A stretch of 64,000 nucleotides of DNA from JAAYUH01 sp964640995. Its GTDB lineage: Bacteria > Caldisericota > Caldisericia > B22-G15. Numbering within the stretch: the stretch's first letter is position 1; each line of letters opens with the position of its first letter. The stretch lies in NCBI GenBank assembly GCA_964640995.1, contig CAZXJJ010000003.1:186001-250000 (forward strand), read 5' to 3'. The notes beneath the pieces were generated by a model. The model had not been told where the DNA came from. It did no database searches and saw only the letters and a list, made by a program, of their open reading frames with translations. Position numbers and translations under genes: made by a program. Below, in pieces: positions 8,294 through 16,692 of the stretch.

Positions 8294-9358
8294 ATGAAAA
8301 AGTTTCTTTTAAGCCTTATTATTCTAGGGCTTATCTTTTCATTAGTAACTTTCTATGGATGTAAAACAGAGGAAAAAGCACAACCTGTTGAACTTTTAGG
8401 CGCAGGTGCTACATTCCCTCAACCACTCTACACAAAATGGTTTGATGTTTATTACACAAAAACTAAAAATTTAGTTAAAGTTAATTATCAAGGAATTGGT
8501 TCAGGTGGTGGAATACAACAGTTAATTGAGAAAGTTGTTGATTTTGGTGCAACTGATGCTCCAATGACAGATGAAGAAGAGAAAAAAGCAGGAGCAGAAA
8601 TAATTCATATTCCAGTTGCACTTGGAGCTGTTGTTGTAACTTACAATTTACCAGGTAATCCCAAATTGAAACTTACAGGAGATGTCATTTCTGATATTTT
8701 CATGGGTAAAATAACAAAGTGGAATGACCCAAGAATTCAATCTCTTAATCCTGATATCCAATTACCAAATTTAGATATAACAATTGCTCATAGATCTGAT
8801 GGTAGTGGAACAACATTTGTTTTTAGTGATTTTCTTTCTAGGGTTAGTGAAACATGGAAAAAAGAGATGGGTAAAGGAAAATCTCTAAACTGGAAAGTAG
8901 GTCTTGGTGGAAAGGGAAATGCTGGAGTTGCTGGTATTGTTCAACAAACACCTGGAGCTGTGGGCTATGTTGAAAAAATTTACGCTGAACAGAATAATAT
9001 GCCATATGCAATGGTAAGAAATAAATCTGGTAAATTTGTTGATCCAGATCTAAAGGCAGTTTCTGCCGCGGCAAATGTTTCAATTCCAAAACATACTAAA
9101 GTTTCTATAGTTGATACTGATAATCCAGATGGTTATCCAATTTCAAGTTTCACATGGATTATAGTTTATAAAGAGCAAAATTATGGTGGAAGAGATTTAA
9201 ATAGAGCAAAAGCACTTGTTGCATTATTAAAATGGATGAATTCTGAGGGACAGGATTATAATGAACAACTTCTTTATGCAAGAATTCCAGATGCAGTTAA
9301 AAAAATAAATGAAGAAAATATAAAAAGTATTACATTCGCAGGAAAACCTATAAAATAG
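8294..9358 (+). CDS. pstS: Phosphate ABC transporter substrate-binding lipoprotein
   Basis: Periplasmic or cell-surface phosphate-binding protein, 354 residues. A signal peptide with lipobox FYGC (Cys23) opens the protein. The mature start VELLGAGATFPQPLYTKWFDVY and YQGIGSGGGIQQL, DFGATDAPMTDEE, AHRSDGSGTTFVFSDFLS and NAGVAGIVQQTPGAVGYVE are the phosphate-contact signatures of PstS. An AGGAGGT ribosome site lies at 8283-8289. It leads the pstSCAB-phoU run and sits directly downstream of the candidate Pho box. Confidence 0.97.
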   Translation: MKKFLLSLIILGLIFSLVTFYGCKTEEKAQPVELLGAGATFPQPLYTKWFDVYYTKTKNLVKVNYQGIGSGGGIQQLIEKVVDFGATDAPMTDEEEKKAGAEIIHIPVALGAVVVTYNLPGNPKLKLTGDVISDIFMGKITKWNDPRIQSLNPDIQLPNLDITIAHRSDGSGTTFVFSDFLSRVSETWKKEMGKGKSLNWKVGLGGKGNAGVAGIVQQTPGAVGYVEKIYAEQNNMPYAMVRNKSGKFVDPDLKAVSAAANVSIPKHTKVSIVDTDNPDGYPISSFTWIIVYKEQNYGGRDLNRAKALVALLKWMNSEGQDYNEQLLYARIPDAVKKINEENIKSITFAGKPIK

Positions 9359-9373
9359 TATAATAAGATAAAG

Positions 9374-10237
9374 ATGAAGGTTGACAGGGTCTTTAAATTT
9401 GTTCTTTTATTAGGTGGAATTTTAATGATAGTTCTTCTCTCAGCAATATTTCTCTCTCTTATTTTTTATTCAGTTCCATCTCTAAAAGAGTTCGGTATAA
9501 AATTCCTATTCATAAAAGATTGGGACCCTGTCAACCTGAAATTTGGTGCAGTTCCGTTTATAATAGGAACTCTTTTAACTTCTTTTATCTCTCTTTTAAT
9601 AACAATACCTTTTTCACTTTCTATTTCGATTTATCTATCTGAGATTTTAAAAAATAAAACTGTATCAAAAATAATTCAAACTTTAATAGAACTTATTGCA
9701 GGAATTCCATCTGTTATAGTTGGGTTATGGGGACTTTTTATTTTAGCACCATTCATAAGAAACATACAAGCAAAAATTGGAATTCAACCAATTGGAGTTG
9801 GAATATTCACTGCCTCACTTATCCTTTCAATAATGATAATTCCATATTCTGCATCAATTGGAAAAGAAGTGCTTTCTCTTGTTCCAGATGAAGTTAAAGA
9901 AGGAGCAATTTCACTTGGAGCAACACAATTTGAAGTTATTAAAGGTGTTTTAATTCCTTTTTCATTTAAAGGAATTTTTGGGGGCTTTCTTCTTTCATTT
10001 GGAAGAGCATTCGGAGAAACAATGGCTGTAACAATGGTTATCGGAAATGCCAATAGAATTCCAAAAAGTATATTCTCACCTGGACAAACAATGGCAAGTT
10101 TAATTGCAAATGAATTTACAGAAGCAACTTCAACATTACATCTCTCATCTTTAGTAGAAATAGGCTTAATTCTTTTTGTTGTATCTGTTGTTTTAAATAT
10201 ATTAGGAAGATTTATTATAAGAAGGGTTAGTATTTAA
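9374..10237 (+). CDS. pstC: Phosphate ABC transporter permease PstC
   Basis: Inner-membrane permease of 287 residues with about six hydrophobic segments. The family loop AGIPSVIVGLWGLF is present near residue 113, and the cytoplasmic EAA loop reads VPDEVKEGAISLGATQFEVIKGVLIPFSFKGIFGG near 170-205, which docks on PstB. It starts 16 bp after pstS and ends 1 bp before pstA. Order and spacing leave no doubt about its role in high-affinity phosphate import. Confidence 0.95.
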   Translation: MKVDRVFKFVLLLGGILMIVLLSAIFLSLIFYSVPSLKEFGIKFLFIKDWDPVNLKFGAVPFIIGTLLTSFISLLITIPFSLSISIYLSEILKNKTVSKIIQTLIELIAGIPSVIVGLWGLFILAPFIRNIQAKIGIQPIGVGIFTASLILSIMIIPYSASIGKEVLSLVPDEVKEGAISLGATQFEVIKGVLIPFSFKGIFGGFLLSFGRAFGETMAVTMVIGNANRIPKSIFSPGQTMASLIANEFTEATSTLHLSSLVEIGLILFVVSVVLNILGRFIIRRVSI

Positions 10238-10238
10238 A

Positions 10239-11087
10239 ATGATTTATGTTCAATCTAATTACAGAAACAGGATAAAAAAAGATAAAATTTTTAAGAGTTT
10301 TATAATAACTTTTACATATTTTTCTATCGTTCCTCTTTTTTTGATTATTTATTTTGTATTTTTAAAAGGAATTAAATATTTAAATTTAAGATTTTTAACA
10401 TCTCTTCCGAGACCTATGGGAGAAGCAGGGGGCGGAATTTTAAATGCAATAGTTGGAAGTTTTTTAATTGTAGGATTTGCATCTTTAATTGCAATTCCAA
10501 TTGGAATTATCGTTGGAATTTTTCTCTCTGAAAATAAAGAAACAAAATATTCAGAATTTGTAAAAATCTTAGTTGATACCCTTCAAGGAATTCCATCAAT
10601 AGTAATGGGTATCATAGCATATATTTGGATTGTTAAGCCATTAAGGCATTTCTCTGCAATTTCAGGTAGTATCGCTCTAGCTATTATGATGCTTCCAATT
10701 GTTATCAAATCAACTGAAGAGATTTTAAATTTGGTCCCACAAGAAATAAAAGAAGGGGCAATTGCTCTTGGTGCACCTTATTATAGAGTAGTTTTAAAGG
10801 TTCTTTTACCATATGGTTTTGTTGGTATAGTAACAGGTATTCTTTTGGGAATTTCAAGAATTATGGGAGAAACAGCACCACTACTTTTTACAGCATTTGG
10901 AAATCAATTTTTAAACTTTAATATATTCAAACCAATGAGTACAATTCCATATGTTATCTTTGTTTATGCAACAAGTCCTTATAAGGAGTGGCACAACAAA
11001 GCATTTGCAGCATCTATAATTTTGATTATAATTGTTTTATCTATAAATTTATTAGGAAGGTTTTTAGAGAAAAGATGGAAAATGTAA
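10239..11087 (+). CDS. pstA: Phosphate ABC transporter permease PstA
   Basis: Second membrane subunit of the phosphate importer, 282 residues. The stretch PRPMGEAGGGILNAIVGSFLIVG (first half shown by the PRPxGExGGGI motif) is diagnostic for PstA, as are LQGIPSIVMGIIAYIW and the EAA loop VPQEIKEGAIALGAPYYRVVLKVLLPYG. The last part, SPYKEWHNKAFAASIIL, matches the PstA C-terminus. It overlaps the true start of pstB by 13 bp, so the two are translationally coupled. Confidence 0.95.
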   Translation: MIYVQSNYRNRIKKDKIFKSFIITFTYFSIVPLFLIIYFVFLKGIKYLNLRFLTSLPRPMGEAGGGILNAIVGSFLIVGFASLIAIPIGIIVGIFLSENKETKYSEFVKILVDTLQGIPSIVMGIIAYIWIVKPLRHFSAISGSIALAIMMLPIVIKSTEEILNLVPQEIKEGAIALGAPYYRVVLKVLLPYGFVGIVTGILLGISRIMGETAPLLFTAFGNQFLNFNIFKPMSTIPYVIFVYATSPYKEWHNKAFAASIILIIIVLSINLLGRFLEKRWKM

Positions 11088-11833
11088 TCTTATCGATTAG
11101 AAATTTATCTGCTTATTTTGGAGAACAAAAGGTTCTTAATGAAGTTAATTTAGATATTTACAAAAACAAAATAACATCAATTTTAGGACCATCTGGCTGT
11201 GGAAAAACAACTTTTATAAGGTGCCTTAATAGATTGCATGAACTTGTTCCAAAAGCAAGGGTTGAAGGAGAAATTCTTCTTAATGGAGAAGATATTTATA
11301 AAATGGATCCTATGATCGTACGACAGAAAATTGGAATGGTTTTTCAAAAACCAAACCCATTTCCTACTATGTCAATATATGACAATGTAATTGCTGGTTA
11401 TATTTTAACTGGTGTTAAACTTTCAAAAGAAGAGAAAGATAGAATTGTTGAAGATGCTCTTAAAAAAAGTGGCCTTTGGAATGAAGTTAAAGATAATCTT
11501 TTCAAAAGAGGTGTTTTTCTGTCAGGAGGACAACAGCAGAGATTGTGTATAGCAAGAGCACTTGCTATGAATCCAGAAATTTTACTTTTAGATGAACCAA
11601 CATCAGCACTTGATCCAATTTCAACTCTAAAAATTGAGGAACTTATGATTGAACTTAAGAAAAGTGTTACAATTATATTAGTAACCCACAACATCGGACA
11701 AGCAGGTAGAGTTTCAGACTATACAGCATTCTTTTATCTTGGAGAACTAATTGAATTCGGAAAAACAACAGATATGTTTACAATTCCGAAGAACAAAAAA
11801 ACTGAAGAGTATCTTTTAGGAAAAATTGGATAA
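11075..11833 (+). CDS. pstB: Phosphate ABC transporter ATP-binding protein
   Basis: ATPase of the Pst importer, 252 residues from ATG 11075; the open frame reaches back to 10988, but that would place 29 extra residues inside pstA, and the 252-residue length is the family norm. Walker A GPSGCGKTTFIRCLNRLHE, Q-loop VFQKPNPFPTMSIYDNV (the PNPFP motif is PstB-specific), signature LSGGQQQRLCIARALA, Walker B ILLLDEPTSALDP and the switch His in VTHNIGQA are all intact. Confidence 0.97.
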   Translation: MENVILSIRNLSAYFGEQKVLNEVNLDIYKNKITSILGPSGCGKTTFIRCLNRLHELVPKARVEGEILLNGEDIYKMDPMIVRQKIGMVFQKPNPFPTMSIYDNVIAGYILTGVKLSKEEKDRIVEDALKKSGLWNEVKDNLFKRGVFLSGGQQQRLCIARALAMNPEILLLDEPTSALDPISTLKIEELMIELKKSVTIILVTHNIGQAGRVSDYTAFFYLGELIEFGKTTDMFTIPKNKKTEEYLLGKIG

Positions 11834-11848
11834 AGGAGAGATTTTAAG

Positions 11849-12517
11849 ATGAGTGAAATTTTAGAAAACAAAATTTTAAGTTTAAAAGAGAATTTAGTGA
11901 ATCTCTCACTTCTTGTGAGAGATCAAATTGAAAAATCTTTAGTTGCATTAAAAGAAAGAGATAAAAATTTATGCAAAGAAGTTATTGATAGAGATGATTT
12001 AATAGATGAAAAATCTATGGAACTAGAAAAAGAAGCGCTTCAAGTTATTGCAACTCAAGATCCAAAAGCAGAGAGTTTAAGAGTTATAAGTGCTATATTA
12101 TTTGATAACATTGATCTTGAGAGAATGGCAGATCACTGTGTCGATATTGCTGAAATAACATTAACTATTGCAGATGAACCACATTTGAAACCTTTAATTG
12201 ATTTGCCAAGAATGAAAGATATTTGCATTAAGATGCTTGACAATGCAATAAAAGGATTTTTAGAAAAAGATACAGAATTAAGCAAAATTACAATTGAAGA
12301 TGATGATATTATAGATGATCTTAATTCGCAAATTTTTAGAGAACTTCTAACATATATGTTAGAAGATCCAAGAAACATAAAAAGAGCAAATGCCCTTCTT
12401 CAGGTTAGTCAACATTACGAAAGGATTGGAGATCATATTACAAATTTGTGTGAGAGAACAATTTATGCTTTTGAGGGAAGATTAATAAAAACAAATCCTC
12501 ATAAACCAAGGTATTAG
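11849..12517 (+). CDS. phoU: Phosphate transport regulator PhoU
   Basis: A 222-residue cytoplasmic protein made of two three-helix PhoU repeats. The metal-binding signatures are visible as DNIDLERMADHCVDIAEI near residue 90 and YERIGDHITNLCERTIY near 190. PhoU links Pst activity to PhoR, damping the phosphate response when phosphate is plentiful. It is the last gene of the operon, 15 bp after pstB with an AAAGGAGAG ribosome site. Its TAG stop overlaps the stop of the convergent 72-residue gene by 4 bp, leaving no room for a terminator between them. Confidence 0.96.
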   Translation: MSEILENKILSLKENLVNLSLLVRDQIEKSLVALKERDKNLCKEVIDRDDLIDEKSMELEKEALQVIATQDPKAESLRVISAILFDNIDLERMADHCVDIAEITLTIADEPHLKPLIDLPRMKDICIKMLDNAIKGFLEKDTELSKITIEDDDIIDDLNSQIFRELLTYMLEDPRNIKRANALLQVSQHYERIGDHITNLCERTIYAFEGRLIKTNPHKPRY

Positions 12518-12732
12518 ATTTTTAATCTCCACCTTCTTAAACCAATTTTTTCTAACTCTTTGCTCTCTAAAGATTTTTTAAATCTTTCTTTTGAAATTCT
12601 GTGTAAAATATCCCACTCTTCCTTACTTTTTTTCCTTGATTTTCTTAATCTTTTTTCTCTCAATAATAATCTCTTTTTCATAAATTCTATTTTGTTTTTT
12701 TCATAATATTCATCAAATTTTATGTATCTCAT
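12514..12732 (-). CDS. Small, highly basic protein of unknown function
   Basis: A 72-residue protein rich in Lys, Arg and Glu, probably one long helix (FMKKRLLLREKRLRKSRKKSKEEWDIL and on). I do not recognise a family. It starts inside the end of the nucleotidyltransferase gene (20 bp overlap) behind a strong AAAGGAG, ATG spacing 7 nt, so it is almost certainly translated with it. A small charged partner coupled to a nucleotidyltransferase fold resembles toxin-antitoxin layouts, but that is inference from layout alone; nucleic-acid binding is equally possible. Confidence 0.65.
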   Translation of the reverse strand: MRYIKFDEYYEKNKIEFMKKRLLLREKRLRKSRKKSKEEWDILHRISKERFKKSLESKELEKIGLRRWRLKI

Positions 12733-13270
12733 TTAAAATCTCCTTTAATTTATGAAAAGTTCCCTCCTCTTTTGTTCTTTTTTCCAAATAGTTAAAATCA
12801 ATTTCATTTTTATGTAAAATTATTAAATCTTTTGCCCATTCACAATCATCTTTAAAATTCCAATGAACACAGGAATTTAATCTATAAACTATTAAATCTT
12901 CAATTCCTATAATATAAATTTTAAGACCTTCTATTTCAACAATGTTTACCTTATCATTATCTCCAAATAATTTATCATCTGGTATTTCAATAGCAATCTC
13001 TAATTCGCTGTTGAACCACAATCTTCCTATCTTTTCAAAATTCATCTCTTTTAAAATTTTATCAACTTTTTCTCTCTCAAAACAGACAATATCAATATCC
13101 TCAGTTGAATAACTTCCAAGTGTATAAAACTCAACTGCATTACCACCAACAAGAATTGGTTTTATATTATACTTTTCTAATTCTTGAGTTAGAATACCAA
13201 GGGAAAGGAGTCTTTTTTTAAAAGGAATTTTAATCTCTTTAACCTTCTCAATTAATTTTTCTATATCCAT
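12713..13270 (-). CDS. Nucleotidyltransferase-fold protein
   Basis: About 185 residues from ATG 13270. The motif LVGGNAVEFYTLGSYSTEDIDIV has the GG helix cap and the D-x-D pair of the DNA polymerase beta-like nucleotidyltransferase superfamily, close to the AbiEii/DUF6036 type. A third acidic residue could lie in ELEIAIEIPDD. A longer open frame begins at TTG 13306, but ATG 13270 has a TAAAAT box ending 7 nt upstream and no Shine-Dalgarno, suggesting a leaderless start. It is paired with a small basic protein. Substrate unknown. Confidence 0.78.
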   Translation of the reverse strand: MDIEKLIEKVKEIKIPFKKRLLSLGILTQELEKYNIKPILVGGNAVEFYTLGSYSTEDIDIVCFEREKVDKILKEMNFEKIGRLWFNSELEIAIEIPDDKLFGDNDKVNIVEIEGLKIYIIGIEDLIVYRLNSCVHWNFKDDCEWAKDLIILHKNEIDFNYLEKRTKEEGTFHKLKEILNEIHKI

Positions 13271-13366
13271 TATAATTATTTTACAAAATATAATATTGTT
13301 CTTCAATTAATTTAAATTAAAATATCTTGACTTATTTATAATAATTTGTAAAATTAATATGAAATT

Positions 13367-13442
13367 GGGCCGCTAGCTCAGTCGGTAGAGCACCGGCCTT
13401 TTAAGCCGGGTGTCGCAGGTTCGATTCCTGCGCGGCTCACCA
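13367..13442 (+). tRNA. tRNA-Lys (TTT)
   Basis: Cloverleaf of 76 nt: acceptor GGGCCGC pairs with GCGGCTC (one G-T-type end pair), D arm GCTC-AGTCGGTA-GAGC, anticodon stem CCGGC/GCCGG around loop CTTTTAA, giving anticodon TTT, T arm CGCAG-GTTCGAT-CTGCG. CCA is encoded at 13440-13442. Only 4 nt separate it from the next tRNA, so the two are one transcript. Confidence 0.97.
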
Positions 13443-13446
13443 TGGT

Positions 13447-13521
13447 GGCCTCATCGTCTAACGGTTAGGACACCGCTCTTTCAAGGCGGCAATGGCGGTT
13501 CGATTCCGCCTGGGGCCACCA
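13447..13521 (+). tRNA. tRNA-Glu (TTC)
   Basis: Cloverleaf of 75 nt: acceptor GGCCTCA/TGGGGCC with a G-T pair, anticodon stem CCGCT/GGCGG around CTTTCAA, giving anticodon TTC, T stem GGCGG/CCGCC with loop TTCGATT. CCA is encoded at 13519-13521. The sequence closely resembles standard bacterial tRNA-Glu (CATCGTCTAxCGG...AGGACACCG). Confidence 0.97.
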
Positions 13522-13533
13522 ATTTTATTTTTA

Positions 13534-14784
13534 TTAAATTTTCCAACTTGATAGATACTTTTTCTGTTCTTCTGTTAAATCATCTATTTCAATATTAAGA
13601 GTTTTGAGTTTTATTTTTGCAACTTCTCTATCAATCTCCTCAGGCACATCATAAACTTTATTTTGAAGCAATCCTTTGTTTTTAACAATATATTCAAGAG
13701 ATAATGCTTGATTTGCAAAACTCATATCCATAACAGATGGAGGATGTCCTTCTGCTGCTCCAAGATTCATAAGTCGACCTTCAGAAATAAGATAAACTTT
13801 TTTATTATTTATTAATTTAAACTCTTCCAAATTCTCTCTTATCTCTCTTTTTTCAAGAGTAACCTCATTTAAACCATTTATATCAATTTCAACATTAAAG
13901 TGTCCTGAATTTCCTAAAATTGCACCATCTTTCATATTTAAAATATGTTCTTTTTTTATAACATTTATATTTCCTGTTGCAGTTATAAAAATATATCCAA
14001 AATACACTGCCTTATCAATTTTCATAACATCATATCCTTCCATATACGCTTCAAGTGCTTTAACTGGGTCAATTTCGCAAACAATTACATGTGCACCCAT
14101 TCCTCTTGCTCTTTCGGCAATTCCTTTTCCACAAAATCCAAAACCACAAACAACAACTGTCTTACTCGAAAGAAGAATGTTTGTTGCTCGAAGAAGACTA
14201 TCAATTGTTGACTGTCCTGTACCAAATCTATTATCAAAAAATCTTTTTGTTTTAGCGTTGTTAACTGCAATAATTGGATAAGAAAGTATTCCTTCTCTCT
14301 CCATACTTTTTAATCTAATAACCCCTGTTGTGGTCTCCTCTGTTCCACCAATTATTTTTTGAGTTAAATATTTATATTTTTCATGTAAAGTTACTGTAAG
14401 GTCTCCTCCATCATCAACTGTTAATTGGGGTTCTTTTGATATAACTCTTTCAATATGATTAAAATATTTTTCTTTATCCTCACCTTTTATTCCAAAAGTT
14501 TGGATTCCAAAATCCTTAACTAAAGATGCTGCAACATCATCTTTTGTTGAAAGTGGATTTGATGCACAAAGAAAAACCTCGGCTCCACCCTCTTTAAGTG
14601 TTATTAATAAATTTGCTGTTTCTGGTGTTATATGAAGAGAGCAACCAATTTTTAAACCTTTAAAAGGTGCTTCTTTTTTGAATCTCTCTTTTATAGTTTC
14701 TAGAACTTTCATTTCATTTTGGGCCCAAAGAATTTTATTTAACCCTTTTTCGCTTAATGATAAATCTAAAATATCATAATCCAT
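13534..14784 (-). CDS. ahcY: Adenosylhomocysteinase
   Basis: Splits S-adenosylhomocysteine to adenosine and homocysteine, clearing the product inhibitor of methyltransferases. 416 residues, near the short bacterial form. Seen: SLHITPETANLLITLKEGGAEV, ASNPLSTKDDVAASL, DDGGDLTVTLH, EETTTGVIRL, NNAKTKRFFDNRFGTGQST, the NAD-binding CGFGFCGKGIAERARGMGAHV, and a C-terminus with HPPSVMDMSFANQALSLEY. It has an AAGGTG ribosome site and lies 11 bp after the M55 peptidase gene, converging on tRNA-Glu with 12 bp between. Confidence 0.96.
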   Translation of the reverse strand: MDYDILDLSLSEKGLNKILWAQNEMKVLETIKERFKKEAPFKGLKIGCSLHITPETANLLITLKEGGAEVFLCASNPLSTKDDVAASLVKDFGIQTFGIKGEDKEKYFNHIERVISKEPQLTVDDGGDLTVTLHEKYKYLTQKIIGGTEETTTGVIRLKSMEREGILSYPIIAVNNAKTKRFFDNRFGTGQSTIDSLLRATNILLSSKTVVVCGFGFCGKGIAERARGMGAHVIVCEIDPVKALEAYMEGYDVMKIDKAVYFGYIFITATGNINVIKKEHILNMKDGAILGNSGHFNVEIDINGLNEVTLEKREIRENLEEFKLINNKKVYLISEGRLMNLGAAEGHPPSVMDMSFANQALSLEYIVKNKGLLQNKVYDVPEEIDREVAKIKLKTLNIEIDDLTEEQKKYLSSWKI

Positions 14785-14795
14785 TTTTCACCTTA

Positions 14796-15608
14796 TTAAA
14801 AATTTTTTGCATTATAAGCAAGAGATAAACTTGCCATCAAAAAATTATAAACCTCTTTATAAGAATTGCTTTCAAATGAGACTTTTCTTCCATCAACTCT
14901 TTTTGAACAGGGTATCAAAGATGCAAATTCAGCCATCAAAGTATTTATAAAAGTTATCTCTATTTTTATAGGTTTTTCAAATTTAAGAGGTTTAACACTC
15001 TTATAATTTTTAAGTGCTTCTTTTGTCTCTTCTCTTAAAATTTTATGAACATAATCTGGGTGATATAATTTAGCAGAGAATCTTCCAAGTGATTCTTTTG
15101 TGATTATAAATTTTGTTTGAGGAAAAAATTTTTGAGAGAAATCTTTTAATTTTTCATCTCCAGAAATCAATACAACTGGTACATCATATTCACCGAGAAA
15201 ACCACCATTAATTTCTGCTTCGCCAACAACTTCATCATTTATTTTAACTTCAAAAATTGTTGAACTTGAATATGTGTGATCCATCTCACTATTTAAAGAA
15301 CCTACAGGAGAGTGATATCCTACAAAAATTCCAGCATCAAAACTTTCATCTATTCCTGAAATCATATAAAACTCTCTTGGATATCCTGAAATTATTTTTA
15401 TATCATCATAAATTCTTTTTATATCTAAATTTCTTCCATAAGAGTGTGAGTCACACAAAACTATCTCTGCATTTTTATCAAAATCTTTTATTCCATCAAT
15501 AACTGCTAAAACCTCCTCTGTCATAAATTTTTCAATCTTTTCATCTTTTTCTTTCCAGTAAGTTAGACCTGAAATTCCTTCCATATCAATGGAAATAAAA
15601 ATTTTCAC
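14796..15608 (-). CDS. M55-family D-aminopeptidase (DppA-like)
   Basis: Zinc aminopeptidase of 270 residues. The start KIFISIDMEGISGLTYW carries the metal-binding Asp and Glu, CDSHSYGRNLD the next His, GIFVGYHSPVG and SEMDHTYSSS the following ligands, and GEAEINGGFLGEYDVPVVLISGD with the active-site region. DppA of Bacillus subtilis degrades D-Ala-containing dipeptides. It has a clear GGAGGTG ribosome site and is followed by ahcY. The precise D-peptide substrate is not readable. Confidence 0.88.
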   Translation of the reverse strand: MKIFISIDMEGISGLTYWKEKDEKIEKFMTEEVLAVIDGIKDFDKNAEIVLCDSHSYGRNLDIKRIYDDIKIISGYPREFYMISGIDESFDAGIFVGYHSPVGSLNSEMDHTYSSSTIFEVKINDEVVGEAEINGGFLGEYDVPVVLISGDEKLKDFSQKFFPQTKFIITKESLGRFSAKLYHPDYVHKILREETKEALKNYKSVKPLKFEKPIKIEITFINTLMAEFASLIPCSKRVDGRKVSFESNSYKEVYNFLMASLSLAYNAKNF

Positions 15609-15736
15609 TTTTCACCTCCATCAAAAATTTCTTAATTATTATATCATTTTAAATTTACTAAATAATTGGTCCTTAAAATGGACAACTTTATTTAAAAATT
15701 GTAACTTTAAATAGTCAATATAATAAAAAATTTGTA

Positions 15737-15765
15737 TTGATTTTACCTCTTATTTATGATATAAA
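15737..15765 (+). promoter_or_regulatory. Promoter of the rpsB operon
   Basis: -35 TTGATT (15737-15742) and -10 TATAAA (15760-15765) are separated by exactly 17 bp. A start near 15772 would give an RNA whose 5' part is the large hairpin at 15788-15853. Confidence 0.7.
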
Positions 15766-15787
15766 GATTTAGATTTTAAAAAACACA

Positions 15788-15853
15788 CGCTTCTGATTCT
15801 CTTCAAGGTGCCTCTTGTATTATCAAGAGGTGTGAAGAGAAGATGACGAAGCG
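15788..15853 (+). promoter_or_regulatory. Long stacked hairpin in the rpsB leader
   Basis: Three nested perfect stems: CGCTTC 15788-15793 with GAAGCG 15848-15853; TTCTCTTCA 15797-15805 with TGAAGAGAA 15833-15841; CCTCTTG 15811-15817 with CAAGAGG 15824-15830, closing a 6-nt loop TATTAT. Internal loops lie between them. It precedes the rpsB ribosome site (AAAAGGAGG, 15867-15875) by 13 nt. Ribosomal S2 operons are known in several bacteria to carry autoregulatory leaders, so this is a candidate S2-binding element. Confidence 0.75.
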
Positions 15854-15885
15854 GAGGAAAAAACCTAAAAGGAGGATAAAAAGAT

Positions 15886-16689
15886 ATGCAAGTAACAATG
15901 AAACAACTTCTTGAAGTTGGTGCACACTTCGGTCACCAAGTCAAAAGATGGAATCCCAAAATGAAAAAATTTATCTTTATGGAAAGAAATGGGATTCACA
16001 TTTTTGATTTAAGACACACAATTGAAACAATTGACAGAGCAACAAAACTTGTTTCTGATTTGATAAGACAAGGAGAGATTATTATTTTTGTTGGAACAAA
16101 AAAACAGGCACAGGAAGTTGTAAAAGAAGAGGCAGAAAGATGCGGAATGTATTATGTAAATGAAAGATGGGTTGGAGGACTCTTAACAAATTTCTATGAA
16201 ATAAGAAAAAGAATAGATAGATTGGAAGAAATGATAAGAATGGAAGAAAGGGGTGATACACAAAAATTTTCTTATAAAGAACTAAAAGAGTTCAAAAAAG
16301 AAAAAGATAAACTCATGAAACTTTTTGGAGGGCTCAGAGGAATTCCAAAAATTCCAAAAGTCATATTTGTAGCAGATACAAAAAAGGATGTTAATGCTAT
16401 AACCGAGGCAAGAAAAGTAAAATCTTATGTTATTGCAATAGTTGATACTAATTGCGACCCAGACCTTGCTGATATACCAATTCCATCAAATGATGATGCA
16501 ATAAGAGCAATAAAATTAATCACATCAGCAATTGCAGATGCTGTAATTGAAGGAAAAGAAGGAAAAGTTATTGAAATTCCTCGCGAAGAGGAAAAAGTTG
16601 AAGAACTCTTCTTAACAAGTGAAGAAGAGATTGAAGAGTTCATGAAAGAAGGAATAGATAAGAATGAACTTGAAGAAAAGGAGGATTAA
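15886..16689 (+). CDS. rpsB: 30S ribosomal protein S2
   Basis: 267 residues, slightly long through an acidic C-terminal tail (from about 225). The core is unmistakable: MKQLLEVGAHFGHQVKRWNPKMKKFIF, GIHIFDLRHTIETI, FVGTKKQAQEVVKEEA, NERWVGGLLTNFYEI and the IVDTNCDPDLADIPIPSNDDAIRAI stretch that contacts 16S rRNA. It heads the rpsB-tsf-pyrH-frr run and is preceded by a structured leader that may control its own synthesis. Confidence 0.98.
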   Translation: MQVTMKQLLEVGAHFGHQVKRWNPKMKKFIFMERNGIHIFDLRHTIETIDRATKLVSDLIRQGEIIIFVGTKKQAQEVVKEEAERCGMYYVNERWVGGLLTNFYEIRKRIDRLEEMIRMEERGDTQKFSYKELKEFKKEKDKLMKLFGGLRGIPKIPKVIFVADTKKDVNAITEARKVKSYVIAIVDTNCDPDLADIPIPSNDDAIRAIKLITSAIADAVIEGKEGKVIEIPREEEKVEELFLTSEEEIEEFMKEGIDKNELEEKED

Positions 16690-16692
16690 TAT

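Noticed and set aside
15661..15736. Imperfect inverted repeat around TTGGTCC...GGACAA before the rpsB promoter
   Set aside because: Only four or five pairs match, too weak to separate from chance in this composition.
15844..15914. Small basic ORF MTKRRKKPKRRIKRYASNN... overlapping the rpsB ribosome site and start
   Set aside because: Its Arg and Lys codons simply read the purine-rich Shine-Dalgarno region, and it has no ribosome site of its own; the leader hairpin explains the sequence better.
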